This document shows positions 1 through 11,215 of a stretch of DNA of 42,653 bases, one piece after another. The DNA is taken from contig QCGH01000011.1 of NCBI GenBank assembly GCA_003280005.1, forward strand, positions 1 through 42,653, in the 5' to 3' direction. The notes under the pieces are model-generated. The model was given only the letters and a program-made list of their open reading frames with translations, had not been told where the DNA came from and searched no databases. This DNA comes from Pelagibacteraceae bacterium AG-365-D07. Lineage in GTDB: Bacteria; Pseudomonadota; Alphaproteobacteria; Pelagibacterales; Pelagibacteraceae. The number at the start of each line of letters is the position of its first letter. The stretch's first letter is position 1. Made by a program: the position numbers and the translations under genes.

Positions 1-2756
1 AAACATTAAAAAAAATTGGATTGCCAGCAATAATACGACCGTCCTTCACTCTAGGAGGCCTAGGCGGTGGAATAGCTAGAACTAAAAAAGATTTTTTTAA
101 AATTGTTAAAGAGGGAATGCATGAGTCATTACAAAACCAAGTTCTTGTTGAAGAGTGTCTTGATGGATGGAAAGAATTTGAAATGGAAGTTGTTAGAGAC
201 AAAAAAGATAATTGTATAATAATTTGTTCGATTGAAAATATAGATCCAATGGGAACTCATACAGGGGACTCGGTTACAATAGCTCCAGCTCTGACTTTAA
301 CAGATAAAGAATACCAAGTAATGAGAAACGCATCTATTGCATGTCTAAGAAAAATTGGTGTAGAGACAGGCGGTTCAAATGTTCAGTTCGCCATTAATCC
401 AAAAAATGGAAGAATGGTAATAATTGAAATGAACCCAAGAGTTTCAAGATCTTCAGCATTAGCATCTAAGGCAACTGGTTTTCCGATTGCTAAAGTTGCT
501 GCAAAATTGGCAGTTGGGTATACTTTGGACGAATTAAAAAATGAAATTACAAAAACAACACCAGCCTCATTTGAGCCAACAATTGATTATGTTGTAACAA
601 AAATACCTAGATTTACTTTTGAAAAATTCTCAGACACAAAAGCTATTTTAGGCACGTCCATGAGATCTGTTGGTGAAGCAATGGCAATTGGAAGAAATTT
701 CAAAGAATCATTCCAAAAAGCTCTGGTTTCTCTTGAAACTGGATTGTCCGGATTAGATAATATTTTCAATTATTCTAAAAATGACATTTTAAAACAATTA
801 AAGATTAATGTACCAAATAAACTTCTTTTAATTGCAGAAGCATTTAGAAAAAAAATAAGTTTAGATAAAATATATAAACTATCAAAAGTTGATCCTTGGT
901 TTTTAAATCAAATCAAAGAGCTTGTTAATGAGGAAATAAATATAAGCAAAAAAGGTCTTCCCAAGACTTTTGGGGAATTTAATAGAATTAAATCTATAGG
1001 GTTTTCTGATAAGAAATTATCTAAAATTACTGGATTAAAAGAAAAAGTTGTCAGATCAAAAAGAGTTGCGCTTAAAGTCTTCCCAGTATTTAAAAAAGTT
1101 GATACTTGCGCTGCTGAGTTCAAATCTTTCACGCCATATATGTATTCGACTTATCAGAGAAATCACACCTTAAACACAGAATGTGAGGCAGATCCTAGCA
1201 ATAAGAAAAAAATTATAATTCTTGGGGGTGGACCTAATAGAATTGGCCAAGGTATTGAGTTTGATTACTGTTGTTGCCAAGCAAGTTTTTCACTTAAGGA
1301 AGTAGGTTTTGAGACAATAATGGTAAATTGTAATCCTGAAACTGTTTCAACAGATTATGATACGAGTGATAGATTGTATTTTGAACCATTAATTGAGGAA
1401 TATGTTCATAATATAATTTTAAAAGAACAATCAAAAGGAAATCTCATTGGAGTAATAGCTCAATTTGGTGGGCAAACACCTATCAAGCTTGCAAAATTTT
1501 TACATGAAAACAAATTACCAATCTTAGGAACTCAATATGCCTCTATTGATTTAGCTGAAGACAGAGATCAATTTAGAGATTTATTAATAAAATTAAATTT
1601 AAAACAAGCGGAAAGTGGCATTGCATACAAATTTGATCAAGCAATTAAAATAGCTGAAAATATTGGTCTTCCAGTAGTTGTAAGACCTTCGTATGTACTA
1701 GGTGGAAGAGCGATGGAAATAGTTCATGACAAAAGTCAGCTTAAAGAATTCATAAATGAAGCATTTAAAGCCTCTGAGAATAATCCAATACTGATTGATA
1801 AATTTATAAATAATGCAATGGAAGTAGATGTTGATGCAATATCTGATGGCAAAGATGTTTATATCGCAGGAATTATGCAACATATAGAAGAGGCCGGAAT
1901 TCATTCTGGAGACTCTGCTTGCTGCCTTCCTCCTGTTTCCATTAAAAAAGGGATACTAAAAGAGTTAAAAATACAAACTAGAAAACTTGCATTAGCTTTA
2001 AAAGTTAAGGGATTTTTAAATATTCAATTTGCTATAAAAAAGGATGAAGTTTTTGTTATAGAAGTAAACCCAAGAGCAAGCAGAACAGTGCCATTTGTTT
2101 CAAAAGCAAATGGAATTTCTTTAGCTAAAATTGCATCAAGAATTATGGCTGGTGAAAATTTGTCAAAATATAAACTAAAATATAAAACTAATAAAAGATT
2201 TGCTGTCAAAGAGGCAGTATTTCCATTTAATAAATTTCCAGACAGCGATGTTTTGCTTGGCCCTGAAATGAAATCAACTGGTGAAGTAATGGGTTTTGAT
2301 GATGACTTTGGAATGGCTATTGCAAAAAGCCAAATTGCAGCCTCCAACTCTTTACCAACAAGTGGATTGGCATTTTTGTCGGTAAAAGATACTCATAAAC
2401 AAGAAATTGTTGGAATAGCACAAAGATTATCTAAACTTGGATTTTCTTTATCAGGTACAAAAGGTACTTCTGATACAATCAAAGAAAATGGAATGAAATG
2501 TAAAACAATAAATAAATTAAGCTCAGGTGGTTCAAATATAGTTGATGTATTAAATTCGAATAAAATATCTTTGGTAATTAATACTGGCGGAGGAGACAAA
2601 AAACATAGAGTTAGTGATGCAAGAGCTATTAGAAGGGCAACACTTATTAATAAAGTTCCATATTGTACAAATATGTCAACTGCCTATGCTTTTTTAGACG
2701 CAATTAAATCCCTTAAAACAAAAAAACTAACAGTAAAATCACTACAGGATAATTAA
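1..2756 (+). CDS. carB: Carbamoyl-phosphate synthase large subunit (5'-truncated by window edge)
   Basis: CarB makes carbamoyl phosphate from bicarbonate, ammonia (from CarA-bound glutamine) and two ATP for pyrimidine and arginine synthesis in the cytoplasm. The reading frame is open from base 3 with no stop, so the gene enters from the left. About 917 residues are present against about 1073 in E. coli, so roughly the first 155 are outside. Visible are the end of the first ATP-grasp domain ([30 protein letters not shown]), the oligomerisation region, the second ATP-grasp domain ([48 protein letters not shown]) and the C-terminal MGS-like allosteric domain ([23 protein letters not shown]). The TTG at 21 lies inside the gene and is not its start. 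The stop overlaps the next start (TAATG). Identification is certain. Confidence 0.98.
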   Translation, partial: TLKKIGLPAIIRPSFTLGGLGGGIARTKKDFFKIVKEGMHESLQNQVLVEECLDGWKEFEMEVVRDKKDNCIIICSIENIDPMGTHTGDSVTIAPALTLTDKEYQVMRNASIACLRKIGVETGGSNVQFAINPKNGRMVIIEMNPRVSRSSALASKATGFPIAKVAAKLAVGYTLDELKNEITKTTPASFEPTIDYVVTKIPRFTFEKFSDTKAILGTSMRSVGEAMAIGRNFKESFQKALVSLETGLSGLDNIFNYSKNDILKQLKINVPNKLLLIAEAFRKKISLDKIYKLSKVDPWFLNQIKELVNEEINISKKGLPKTFGEFNRIKSIGFSDKKLSKITGLKEKVVRSKRVALKVFPVFKKVDTCAAEFKSFTPYMYSTYQRNHTLNTECEADPSNKKKIIILGGGPNRIGQGIEFDYCCCQASFSLKEVGFETIMVNCNPETVSTDYDTSDRLYFEPLIEEYVHNIILKEQSKGNLIGVIAQFGGQTPIKLAKFLHENKLPILGTQYASIDLAEDRDQFRDLLIKLNLKQAESGIAYKFDQAIKIAENIGLPVVVRPSYVLGGRAMEIVHDKSQLKEFINEAFKASENNPILIDKFINNAMEVDVDAISDGKDVYIAGIMQHIEEAGIHSGDSACCLPPVSIKKGILKELKIQTRKLALALKVKGFLNIQFAIKKDEVFVIEVNPRASRTVPFVSKANGISLAKIASRIMAGENLSKYKLKYKTNKRFAVKEAVFPFNKFPDSDVLLGPEMKSTGEVMGFDDDFGMAIAKSQIAASNSLPTSGLAFLSVKDTHKQEIVGIAQRLSKLGFSLSGTKGTSDTIKENGMKCKTINKLSSGGSNIVDVLNSNKISLVINTGGGDKKHRVSDARAIRRATLINKVPYCTNMSTAYAFLDAIKSLKTKKLTVKSLQDN

Positions 2757-3202
2757 TGTCAGTCGTCTATGAAATTGGAATTACTGAAAAAAATAATCAA
2801 GAAATAGAAAAAAAAGAAAGCATCGAAGTAGTTGCCTCTAAGGGTATTGTTGGTGATAGATATTTTCATGATTTCAACGGAGATAGAGAACAAATTACTC
2901 TTATAGAATGTGAAAATATTGATTATTACAATCATACTTTTAATACAAAATTTACATATTTAGAATTTAGAAGAAATATAGTCACAAAAAATATTAAACT
3001 AAATGATTTAGTTGGTAAAACAATTCAAGTGGGCAATATAAAATTAAAGGTAAATGATTTGTGTAGGCCGTGTAAAGATCTACAACAAAGACTTGATAAA
3101 AGTAATATTATAAAAGAGTTTTTAAGAAGAGGTGGTTTAAGATGCGAAATTCTTTCCTCTGGGACAATAAATGTTGGGGACAAAATAACTGTTAAAACAT
3201 AA
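2756..3202 (+). CDS. Stand-alone MOSC-domain protein
   Basis: This 148-residue protein matches the MOSC (molybdenum cofactor sulfurase C-terminal) domain family. Visible family features are the GIVGDRYF stretch near residues 30-37, the REQITLIE strand near 44-51, the FRRNIVT motif near 71-77, and the C-x2-C pair at C103 and C106. Known members bind or modify molybdenum cofactor or transfer sulfur; the substrate of this single-domain form cannot be told from sequence. The start overlaps the carB stop by one base pair step (TAATG), so it is probably translated from the carB message, although no pyrimidine link is obvious. The family call is firm; the function is open. Confidence 0.85.
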   Translation: MSVVYEIGITEKNNQEIEKKESIEVVASKGIVGDRYFHDFNGDREQITLIECENIDYYNHTFNTKFTYLEFRRNIVTKNIKLNDLVGKTIQVGNIKLKVNDLCRPCKDLQQRLDKSNIIKEFLRRGGLRCEILSSGTINVGDKITVKT

Positions 3203-3210
3203 TATTTAGC

Positions 3211-3336
3211 ATGAAACAAAAAAAGAAAAATTTTAAAGAAACTCAAAGTGTACCGAGAATGTTTGCTAAAAAGTATATATACTACTATTATGGTTTCTTT
3301 TGGGTGGTGTTGATATTATTTATTTTAATTAAATGA
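3211..3336 (+). CDS. Tiny membrane protein, 41 residues (unrecognised)
   Basis: An ATG at 3211, eight bases after the MOSC stop, opens a 41-codon frame. It reads a very basic N-terminus (MKQKKKNFKE), a linker, then an aromatic/aliphatic segment (YIYYYYGFFWVVLILFILI, about residues 22-40) ending IK. This looks like one transmembrane helix with a positive cytoplasmic N-terminus. Its stop overlaps the next ATG (ATGA, 3333-3336), typical of translational coupling. I do not recognise the family. The frame is short enough to be chance, but the start spacing, basic-then-hydrophobic layout and coupling argue that it is a gene. Confidence 0.55.
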   Translation: MKQKKKNFKETQSVPRMFAKKYIYYYYGFFWVVLILFILIK

Positions 3337-3437
3337 ACAAAAAAATAATTCTATTTGTAATAATTATTATAGCGATTGAATTATCTGGTCACGGGATTAT
3401 TGCATCTTTATTCAGACTTTTGAATTCGGCTAATTAA
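3333..3437 (+). CDS. Tiny membrane protein, 34 residues (unrecognised)
   Basis: An ATG at 3333 overlaps the preceding stop and opens a 34-codon frame ending in TAA at 3435-3437. The product is MNKK followed by a hydrophobic run (IILFVIIIIAI) and then a short amphipathic tail (ELSGHGIIASLFRLLNSAN). One membrane segment is likely, possibly an uncleaved anchor. The last four bases overlap the end of the opposing oxygenase-like gene. With its partner it fills what would otherwise be a 231-base gap, unusually long for this window. No family is recognised and no function is proposed. Confidence 0.5.
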   Translation: MNKKIILFVIIIIAIELSGHGIIASLFRLLNSAN

Positions 3438-4096
3438 TCGACCTTCCAATCAGTTTTAAAAGATACATAGTTTACTTGAAGACATCTTCTTTCCTTCTTA
3501 ATTTCTTTCTTTTCCATTCCATGCCATGTATTAGGTCCGCTAGTGAAAAAGTAACCATAATTATCTTTATAAGGAAGTGTTTTTACTTTTTTTAGGTTAC
3601 TATCATAAAAATCAGTTCCTAAATCTTCACTTTCGTTGTGCTTATTTACAAATAACAAACATGACATTAATTTTTCTTTAATATCGCAGTGAGGCTTTAA
3701 CCAAAAACCTTGTCGATCACAAATAACCTCTACTCTTACAAAAGAATTGGATAAATCTTTTCCGGTTAACTCGGAAACTTTTGCTGTAGTTTCTTTACTT
3801 TGAAGCTCATTTATGAATTTTGTTAAATGTGGAAAATTGTTAGTATTTTCATTTGTTACGAAACATCTAAATTTTAAAGCTTGCCCGCCGTCTGCGATTC
3901 CCTGCCTGAAAATTCCTTCACCACCATCTATAGCTCTGGTTCCATCATAGTTTAAGTTATGCTCTGATGGATTTGCTATGTCTGCATTAATAATTTCGTT
4001 AATTTGTTCCTCTGTTAAAGGTTTATTCAGCTCCCAATGATCAAAAGGATCAGTAAATTTTTTTGAATTATTATTAATTGAATTAAGAAATGACAT
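3434..4096 (-). CDS. 2OG-Fe(II) oxygenase-like protein
   Basis: A 220-residue protein with the pattern of a 2-oxoglutarate/Fe(II) dioxygenase. The metal facial triad is visible as H136-x-D138 (in KPHCDIKEK) and H192 (in NTWHGME), followed about 11 residues later by R203/R204 (KKERRCLQVNY), which would bind the 2OG carboxylate. The middle contains the strand MSCLLFVNK typical of the double-stranded beta-helix. The substrate cannot be read. The gene follows the ELM1-like gene with a TAATG overlap on the same strand, so the pair is probably co-expressed. Its 3' end meets the tiny membrane ORF. Superfamily assignment is fairly firm; hydroxylation of a surface sugar or protein is only a guess from the neighbour. 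Confidence 0.75.
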   Translation of the reverse strand: MSFLNSINNNSKKFTDPFDHWELNKPLTEEQINEIINADIANPSEHNLNYDGTRAIDGGEGIFRQGIADGGQALKFRCFVTNENTNNFPHLTKFINELQSKETTAKVSELTGKDLSNSFVRVEVICDRQGFWLKPHCDIKEKLMSCLLFVNKHNESEDLGTDFYDSNLKKVKTLPYKDNYGYFFTSGPNTWHGMEKKEIKKERRCLQVNYVSFKTDWKVD

Positions 4097-5034
4097 TAAA
4101 ATAATTTTTCCTTTATTTGTTTTGCTATTCTATTTGTTTCATCTAATTTTTCATAGTTCCAAGTATCTAAATCATCTTCTAATTTTCTAATTATATTCAT
4201 GCTTTCTAGTAGATCTCTAAATTTTTTAAATCTTTTATCATTCTTCATTGAAGGAATCATTGCGACATAAATAGGTTTTCCGGTAAGAGCGGCTTCAGAA
4301 ATCATAGAGCTCGAATCACATGTAACAATTATATACTTGGCTAATGCTAAACTTGATAGATATGCTTGTTTATCTACATTGTCTACTATTAAACGATTTT
4401 TATTAAAATACTCTTTTGCAAATTGAATGATTTTTTCTGGAGTTCGATTTGAGGGAATTACTATTAATTGGATATTCTTTTCAAGAATTTGTTTATTGAT
4501 CTTCGAAAAGATTTGTATCATACTTTCGTTATCATAGTTGTAATATTTTGTAGGCCCACCTAAAATTAAAGTTACAACTTCTTTTTGTTTTTCTATTCTG
4601 TTTGCGAGATAACTTCTAGCTTTATCAATTTCATCTAATGTTAGATAATGAATGGCACCTTTCGAGATTAGAACATTTGACCCACTTAAACTGTCATGAT
4701 CTGGGGCCACAACAATATCAAAATTTTCAAGAGAAATTTTTGGATTTTGAATGTGAATATTTACTATTTTTTTTTTTGAATTTTTTTTAAGTACGATAGA
4801 TGGTATTACACTTTTTCTTCCACAAGAAATAATAACATCATATTCTTTATTTACTTGATTTTTGAAAATAAAATTTTTTTTTGGAGTTAGTGAAGGAGGA
4901 ACTAAATTCCAAGGACTATTCAGTTCAACTTTCTCGTGAAAATAATCCAAATCAAGTGCTTTTGCTAAGCCCTCAACCTGACTTATCATTCCATGCAATC
5001 CCTCAGTTAATAATAACCCTTTTAATTTATTCAT
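4096..5034 (-). CDS. ELM1-like protein (GT-B-like, COG3660 type)
   Basis: A 312-residue protein resembling the ELM1 family. Plant ELM1 recruits a mitochondrial fission protein, but bacterial homologues have a glycosyltransferase-B-like layout and unsettled roles. Visible are the N-terminal LLLTEGLHGMISQVEGLAKAL, the ISCGRKSVIPSI loop, the HIQNPK and DIVVAPDHD stretches, the LILGGPTKYY segment near residue 155, and a C-terminal ITCDSSSMISEAALTGKPIYV region that corresponds to a nucleotide-sugar site in GT-B proteins. It is the first gene of a two-gene unit with the oxygenase. Its start lies 21 bases from the divergent trxB start. The family call is good; an activity on cell-surface sugar is inference. 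Confidence 0.75.
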   Translation of the reverse strand: MNKLKGLLLTEGLHGMISQVEGLAKALDLDYFHEKVELNSPWNLVPPSLTPKKNFIFKNQVNKEYDVIISCGRKSVIPSIVLKKNSKKKIVNIHIQNPKISLENFDIVVAPDHDSLSGSNVLISKGAIHYLTLDEIDKARSYLANRIEKQKEVVTLILGGPTKYYNYDNESMIQIFSKINKQILEKNIQLIVIPSNRTPEKIIQFAKEYFNKNRLIVDNVDKQAYLSSLALAKYIIVTCDSSSMISEAALTGKPIYVAMIPSMKNDKRFKKFRDLLESMNIIRKLEDDLDTWNYEKLDETNRIAKQIKEKLF

Positions 5035-5055
5035 TAATTACTATATAGACATCGT

Positions 5056-6000
5056 ATGACACAAAATTCAACTAAACATACAAAAGTGTTAATAATTGGA
5101 TCTGGACCTGCTGGTTACACAGCAGCAGTTTATGCTGCTAGAGCTATGTTAAAACCTATTTTAGTTCATGGAATTCAACCTGGTGGACAATTAACAACAA
5201 CAACAGATGTAGAAAATTACCCAGGATTTTCTGAAGTAATTCAAGGACCTTGGCTAATGGATCAGATGAAAGGTCAGGCTGAAGCTGTTGGAACTGAAAT
5301 GATACAAGATCATATTAAATCAGTGAATTTAAAAAAAACTCCTTTTGAAGCAATTGGAGATAGTGGACAATTATATTCTGCTGACTCAATAATTATTTCT
5401 ACAGGTGCTCAGGCTAGATGGTTACAACTAGACTCTGAACAAAATTTTAGAGGCTTTGGAGTATCTGCGTGCGCAACATGTGACGGATTTTTCTTCAAAG
5501 ATAAAACAGTTGCTGTTGTTGGTGGAGGTAACGCAGCTGTAGAAGAAGCAATGTTTCTAACTAAATTTGCATCAAAAGTTAAATTAATACATAGACGAGA
5601 TTCATTAAGAGCAGAGAAAATGCTTCAAAAAAAATTAATGGATAATAAAAAAATAGAAATTATTTGGGACAGTGTAGTTGAAGAAGTAATTGGCGATAAA
5701 GATCCTAAAAATGTAACTGGTCTAAAAATAAAAAATGTCAAAACCAATGAAACCAAAGAATTAAAATTAGATGGTCTTTTTATTGCAATTGGTCATGATC
5801 CGGCTACTGAATTATTTAAAAATCAGCTTGAAATGGATAAAGAAGGCTACCTTGTGACTAAAGCAGACTCTACAGAAACTAATGTACCAGGGGTTTTTGC
5901 AGCTGGGGATGTTAAAGATAAAATATTTAGACAAGCCGTTACTGCTGCAGGAATGGGCTGTATGGCAGCACTAGAAGCTGAAAAATTTCTATCTCACTAA
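5056..6000 (+). CDS. trxB: Thioredoxin reductase (NADPH)
   Basis: TrxB passes electrons from NADPH through FAD and a redox disulfide to thioredoxin in the cytoplasm. At 314 residues it is the usual low-molecular-weight length. The FAD-binding GSGPAG lies at 15-20, the active-site CATC at 139-142 followed by DG, the NADPH-binding GGGNAAVEEA begins at 156, and the C-terminal FAD motif reads GVFAAGDVKD. The start sits 21 bases from the divergent ELM1-like start, so its promoter must overlap the 5' end of that gene. The 3' end overlaps the opposing NAD(P)-binding gene by 12 bases. Confidence 0.97.
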   Translation: MTQNSTKHTKVLIIGSGPAGYTAAVYAARAMLKPILVHGIQPGGQLTTTTDVENYPGFSEVIQGPWLMDQMKGQAEAVGTEMIQDHIKSVNLKKTPFEAIGDSGQLYSADSIIISTGAQARWLQLDSEQNFRGFGVSACATCDGFFFKDKTVAVVGGGNAAVEEAMFLTKFASKVKLIHRRDSLRAEKMLQKKLMDNKKIEIIWDSVVEEVIGDKDPKNVTGLKIKNVKTNETKELKLDGLFIAIGHDPATELFKNQLEMDKEGYLVTKADSTETNVPGVFAAGDVKDKIFRQAVTAAGMGCMAALEAEKFLSH

Positions 6001-6642
6001 ATCTGAAATTTCATTAGACTCGAAAATTATTTGTTGGATGTTTTCATTTGCAATTTGTATCATTGCTTTAGCAACTTTTTCTGAGTGAATTGGTTTCATT
6101 TTCTTAATTGGACCAACAAATAAAGGTGATAAAAATTTAAATATGGAAATTCCAATTTTTTCACCTAATCTCTTTTCTTTTCTTTTTCCCAATAAAAATG
6201 ATGGTCTCAAAATTCCAATTTTCTCAAAATTTAAACTTTTAATTTCTTCCTCAACTAATCCTTTAAATTTTAGATAATCTCCAGAATTTTTTGGATCGGC
6301 AAAACCTGAGGAGACAAATATAAAAGATTTAACATTATTAGATTTGCTAATTTGAGCAATTTGTTTTGGAAGATCAAGCTCAATTCTTCTGTATTCTTTT
6401 TTATCTGGAGAGTTTTTTTTAGTTGTTCCAATGCAAAAAAAACAATCATCTCCGGTTATTAAATTTTTGATTATTTCTAAATTCTTAAAATCTGTATTTA
6501 TAATCTCAATTTTTCGATCAGAAATATCAGGAGAGGATCTGACAAAAATTTTAATTTTAGAATAATTTGAATTGTTTATAACTTGATTCAATAAATTTTT
6601 ACCAACTAACCCTGATGATCCAAAAATTAATGCAGTTTTCAC
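5989..6642 (-). CDS. NAD(P)-binding Rossmann protein (HTATIP2/YbjT-like atypical SDR)
   Basis: A 217-residue protein beginning with a Rossmann nucleotide-binding motif (ALIFGSSGLVGKNLL, GxxGxxG near residues 8-14) and resembling the atypical short-chain dehydrogenases of the NAD(P)H-binding/HTATIP2 type. Also visible are FFCIGTT, the strand FIFVSSGFADP, a YLKFKGLVEEE segment in the place of the Y-x3-K site, and ILRPSFLLG. The reaction is unknown. It ends inside the 3' end of trxB and starts three bases after the aminotransferase stop on the same strand, so it is probably the second gene of that unit. The fold is well supported; specificity is not. Confidence 0.8.
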   Translation of the reverse strand: MKTALIFGSSGLVGKNLLNQVINNSNYSKIKIFVRSSPDISDRKIEIINTDFKNLEIIKNLITGDDCFFCIGTTKKNSPDKKEYRRIELDLPKQIAQISKSNNVKSFIFVSSGFADPKNSGDYLKFKGLVEEEIKSLNFEKIGILRPSFLLGKRKEKRLGEKIGISIFKFLSPLFVGPIKKMKPIHSEKVAKAMIQIANENIQQIIFESNEISDLVR

Positions 6643-6645
6643 TTT

Positions 6646-7857
<1,212 letters not shown>

Positions 7858-7881
7858 TTAATTTATTACCTTCTTTACTTT

Positions 7882-10056
7882 ATGGAAAATACTTATCAAG
7901 ACTTAATTACAGAAATTCAGAGTAGAAATCCTCAAGTTGCTGGAAAACTTGAAGGTGGAAAGAAATTTAAACTTATTACGGACTTTAAGCCTGCAGGAGA
8001 TCAGCCCGATGCTATCAAAAAACTAGTTGGTTCAGCAAAAAAAGGTGAATTCAATCAGGTTCTCCTTGGAGTTACTGGATCAGGTAAAACTTTCACAATG
8101 GCTAAAGTCATAGAAGAAACTAATAGACCTGCATTAATCCTTGCACCCAACAAAACTTTAGCTGCTCAACTTTATGGAGAGATGAAAACTTTTTTTCCAG
8201 AAAATGCAGTTGAATATTTTGTATCTTATTATGATTACTATACTCCTGAAGCTTATGTTCCTAGATCAGACACTTATATAGAAAAAGAAGCATCGATTAA
8301 CGAACAAATTGATCGAATGAGGCACTCTGCAACAAGATCCCTTTTAGAAAGAGACGATGTTGTTATAGTTGCAAGTGTATCTTGTATTTATGGTTTAGGT
8401 TCTGTTGAAGCATACAGCAAGATGACCTTAACATTAAAAAAAAACTATGAATATGATAGAGAGCAAATAATTAGATCGTTAGTTGCATTACAATATAAGA
8501 GAAATGATCAAAATTTTTACAGAGGAACATTTAGAGCAAGAGGTGAATATTTGGAAATATTTCCTAGTCACTTGGAGGATAGGGCTTGGAGACTTTCACT
8601 ATTTGGGGAAAAATTGGAAAATATTGAAGAGTTTGATCCTTTAACAGGCGATACTGTAAGACCTTTAAATTTGATTAAGATCTACGCAAACAGTCATTAC
8701 ATTACTCCCAAACCAACTATTGAACAGGCAATTCTTAAAATAAGAAAAGAATTGGAAATTACTTTAAAAAAATTCAAAGAAGAAAATAAACTACTTGAAG
8801 CACAAAGATTAGAGGAAAGAACTAAATTTGATTTGGAGATGATAGAGGCAACGGGGTCATGTGCAGGTATTGAAAATTACTCTAGATTTTTGTCTGGTAG
8901 AAAACCTGGAGAGCCACCTCCTACCCTGTTTGAATATTTTCCAGATAACACATTAGTATTTGTTGATGAAAGTCACGTAACTGTTCCACAATTAAATGGA
9001 ATGTTCAAAGGAGATAGATCAAGGAAAAGTACTTTAGCTGAATATGGATTTAGACTTCCATCTTGTATGGATAATCGTCCACTTAAATTTGAAGAATGGG
9101 ATGCAATGAGAACTCAAACTATATTTGTATCAGCGACACCTGGGCCATGGGAACTAGACCAAACCAAAGGAAAACATATTGATCAAGTTATAAGACCAAC
9201 AGGTTTGATTGATCCAAATGTAGAAATAAGACCTGCAAAGAATCAAGTTGATGACCTAATGCATGAATGTAAAGAAGTAGTTAAAGACAACAATAGAGTA
9301 TTAGTAACAACTTTAACAAAAAAAATGGCTGAAGATTTAACGGAGTATCTTCATGAAAATGGAATTAAAGTTAGATATCTTCACTCAGACATCGATACCT
9401 TAGAAAGAATTGAAATAATGAGAGATTTAAGAATGGGTGTATTTGATGTTTTAGTTGGTATTAATTTATTGAGAGAAGGATTAGATATCCCAGAGTGTGC
9501 GTTGGTAGGTATTTTAGATGCAGACAAAGAGGGTTTTCTAAGATCTGAAACCTCTTTAATTCAAACAATTGGAAGAGCTGCAAGAAATGTTGATGGTAAA
9601 GTAATCCTTTATGCTGATAAAGAAACCAAAAGTATAAAAAAGGCTATTAGTGAAACCAATAGAAGAAGAGAAATTCAATTAACATACAACAAGAAAAATA
9701 ATATAGACGCTAAATCGGTCAAAAAAGAAATATCAGATATTTTGGAAAGTGTGTACGAAAAAGATTACGTAAAAATAAGCGAAGGTTCTAACATTGGTGG
9801 AAATTTAAAAAAACACTTAAAAGGGTTGAACAAGAGGATGAAGGAAGCCGCATCAAATCTAGAATTTGAAGAAGCTGCAAAAATTAGAGACGAAATAAGA
9901 AAATTAGAAAGTACAGAGTTAGAAATAACTTTAAATCCCAAGGTTAAACAGTATGATTTAAAAAATAAACTTTATCCTAAAGGTAGATCAACAATGGGGA
10001 TGCCGGGAACAAAAGTAACAAAAAAGAGAGATAAAAAGTGGAAGCGAGAAAGATAA
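7882..10056 (+). CDS. uvrB: Excinuclease ABC subunit B
   Basis: UvrB is the damage-verifying helicase-like subunit of bacterial nucleotide excision repair, loaded by UvrA and then joined by UvrC. The 724-residue protein shows Walker A GVTGSGKT at 63-70, the beta-hairpin region [12 protein letters not shown] that inserts at the lesion, the DEAD-like FVDESH, the helicase motif [10 protein letters not shown], motif [11 protein letters not shown], and the C-terminal UVR domain that contacts UvrC ([18 protein letters not shown]). It begins a run with the FolM-like gene, folB, uvrC and pgsA in which every junction overlaps. The divergent aspC start is 36 bases away. Confidence 0.98.
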   Translation: MENTYQDLITEIQSRNPQVAGKLEGGKKFKLITDFKPAGDQPDAIKKLVGSAKKGEFNQVLLGVTGSGKTFTMAKVIEETNRPALILAPNKTLAAQLYGEMKTFFPENAVEYFVSYYDYYTPEAYVPRSDTYIEKEASINEQIDRMRHSATRSLLERDDVVIVASVSCIYGLGSVEAYSKMTLTLKKNYEYDREQIIRSLVALQYKRNDQNFYRGTFRARGEYLEIFPSHLEDRAWRLSLFGEKLENIEEFDPLTGDTVRPLNLIKIYANSHYITPKPTIEQAILKIRKELEITLKKFKEENKLLEAQRLEERTKFDLEMIEATGSCAGIENYSRFLSGRKPGEPPPTLFEYFPDNTLVFVDESHVTVPQLNGMFKGDRSRKSTLAEYGFRLPSCMDNRPLKFEEWDAMRTQTIFVSATPGPWELDQTKGKHIDQVIRPTGLIDPNVEIRPAKNQVDDLMHECKEVVKDNNRVLVTTLTKKMAEDLTEYLHENGIKVRYLHSDIDTLERIEIMRDLRMGVFDVLVGINLLREGLDIPECALVGILDADKEGFLRSETSLIQTIGRAARNVDGKVILYADKETKSIKKAISETNRRREIQLTYNKKNNIDAKSVKKEISDILESVYEKDYVKISEGSNIGGNLKKHLKGLNKRMKEAASNLEFEEAAKIRDEIRKLESTELEITLNPKVKQYDLKNKLYPKGRSTMGMPGTKVTKKRDKKWKRER

Positions 10057-10793
10057 TTATTACAGGCGGAGCAACAAGAATTGGAGCCGCAATAGCGAGA
10101 AAATTGTCAGGCCATAATAAAGAAATTTTAATTCATTATAATAAATCAAAATCAAAAGCTGAAAGTTTAAAAAAGGATTTACAAAAAAATGGCTCAAAAG
10201 TATATTTAGTTAGAGGTGACTTAAGTAAAGAAACTGATGTTAACAAAATTGTTAAATTTGCAAAATCAAAGCTCAAATACTTTGACTGCCTTATAAATAA
10301 CGCCTCTTTATTTGAAAATGATAAATTAGAAAGTTTTTCGACTAAGAATTGGGGTAAACATTTACGAACAAATTTGCGATCTCCTGCGTTATTATCTAAA
10401 GAGTTTGCAAAGAATGTAAAAGGAGAAAATAACAATATAATAAATATTATAGATCAAAGAGTTTTTAAACTTACACCTTTTTTCTTTTCATATACTATCA
10501 GCAAAACTGGTCTTTATACTTTAACAAAAACTAGCGCCATGAGCCTATCTCCTAAAATTAGGGTGAATGGTATAGCTCCAGGTCCTACAATTAAAAATAA
10601 AAGACAATCTGAAAAACACTTCAAAAAACAATATTTGGCAACCCCATTAAAAAAGCAAGTGGATGTAAAAGAAATATGCAATGCAGTTGACTTTTTTATA
10701 AAAAATAGATCTATTACTGGCCAAATAATTGCTATTGATAGTGGTCAGAGTTTAAATTGGAAAACACCAGATATAATGAGCGTTAAAGAGTGA
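10038..10793 (+). CDS. folM: FolM/PTR1-like pteridine reductase (SDR family)
   Basis: A 251-residue short-chain dehydrogenase with features of the pteridine reductase/dihydromonapterin reductase branch. The NADPH loop reads [12 protein letters not shown] near 9-20, with the arginine characteristic of that branch. The catalytic set is D139 (NIIDQRV), Y152 and K156 (YTISK). The usual SDR serine is replaced by aspartate with the Asp-Tyr spacing of 13 known from PTR1 (D181/Y194/K198). Such enzymes reduce dihydropterins or dihydrofolate with NADPH. The start is a GTG at 10038 inside the end of uvrB (19-base overlap). The following gene is folB, which supports a pterin role. Sub-family is well supported, exact substrate is not. 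Confidence 0.8.
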   Translation: MEARKIIITGGATRIGAAIARKLSGHNKEILIHYNKSKSKAESLKKDLQKNGSKVYLVRGDLSKETDVNKIVKFAKSKLKYFDCLINNASLFENDKLESFSTKNWGKHLRTNLRSPALLSKEFAKNVKGENNNIINIIDQRVFKLTPFFFSYTISKTGLYTLTKTSAMSLSPKIRVNGIAPGPTIKNKRQSEKHFKKQYLATPLKKQVDVKEICNAVDFFIKNRSITGQIIAIDSGQSLNWKTPDIMSVKE

Positions 10794-11215
10794 AAAAAAG
10801 TAATTTTAAAATTGTAAAGATAGATAAGAATAAAAGCTTATTTAATTACGAAAAAAAAATTTTAATTAAAGAGCTTATTCTTGATTTAAAACTTGGATAT
10901 TATGATTTTGAAAAAGAAAAAACCCAAAAAGTAAAATTTTCATTAGAAATTGATTATGAAGATAAAAAACCTTCAAATGACAAAGACTTAAAATCAATCG
11001 TTAATTATGCAAAAGTTGTAAAACTAATTAAAAAATTAGTAAAAAATAAACACTATAACTTTCTAGAGACATTGGCTGAGGATGTATTTGATGAATTATT
11101 CAAAGACAAAAGAATTGATAAAATTAGTCTCAGAATTGAAAAATTGGAAATCATTAAGGATTGTTCATCCGTTGGAATTCAAATTTCAAAAAGAAGAAGT
11201 TATGATAAGCTCTGA
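10790..11215 (+). CDS. folB: Dihydroneopterin aldolase-like protein
   Basis: A 141-residue protein of the FolB/FolX family, which cleaves or epimerises dihydroneopterin in folate synthesis. Visible are the N-terminal strand [19 protein letters not shown] (family: intGIGEEreK), the [14 protein letters not shown] helix, the [14 protein letters not shown] motif (family: LvEtLAe), and a closing strand [11 protein letters not shown]. The family lysine before the last motif (xKP) reads as EKLE here. The start is GTG at 10790, overlapping the reductase stop as GTGA. It carries an extra basic N-terminal stretch of about 20 residues. Its end overlaps uvrC by 14 bases. Family call good; aldolase versus epimerase not decided. 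Confidence 0.83.
   Translation: MKKSNFKIVKIDKNKSLFNYEKKILIKELILDLKLGYYDFEKEKTQKVKFSLEIDYEDKKPSNDKDLKSIVNYAKVVKLIKKLVKNKHYNFLETLAEDVFDELFKDKRIDKISLRIEKLEIIKDCSSVGIQISKRRSYDKL

Noticed and set aside
10136..10435. 99-codon minus-strand frame inside the FolM-like gene
   Set aside because: It is the antisense shadow of a well-supported reductase gene and has no recognisable motif.
11082..11201. Upstream extension of the uvrC frame to an ATG at 11082
   Set aside because: The extension lies wholly within folB in another frame, is not UvrC-like, and would make the protein 40 residues too long; the ATG at 11202 gives the normal length and N-terminus.
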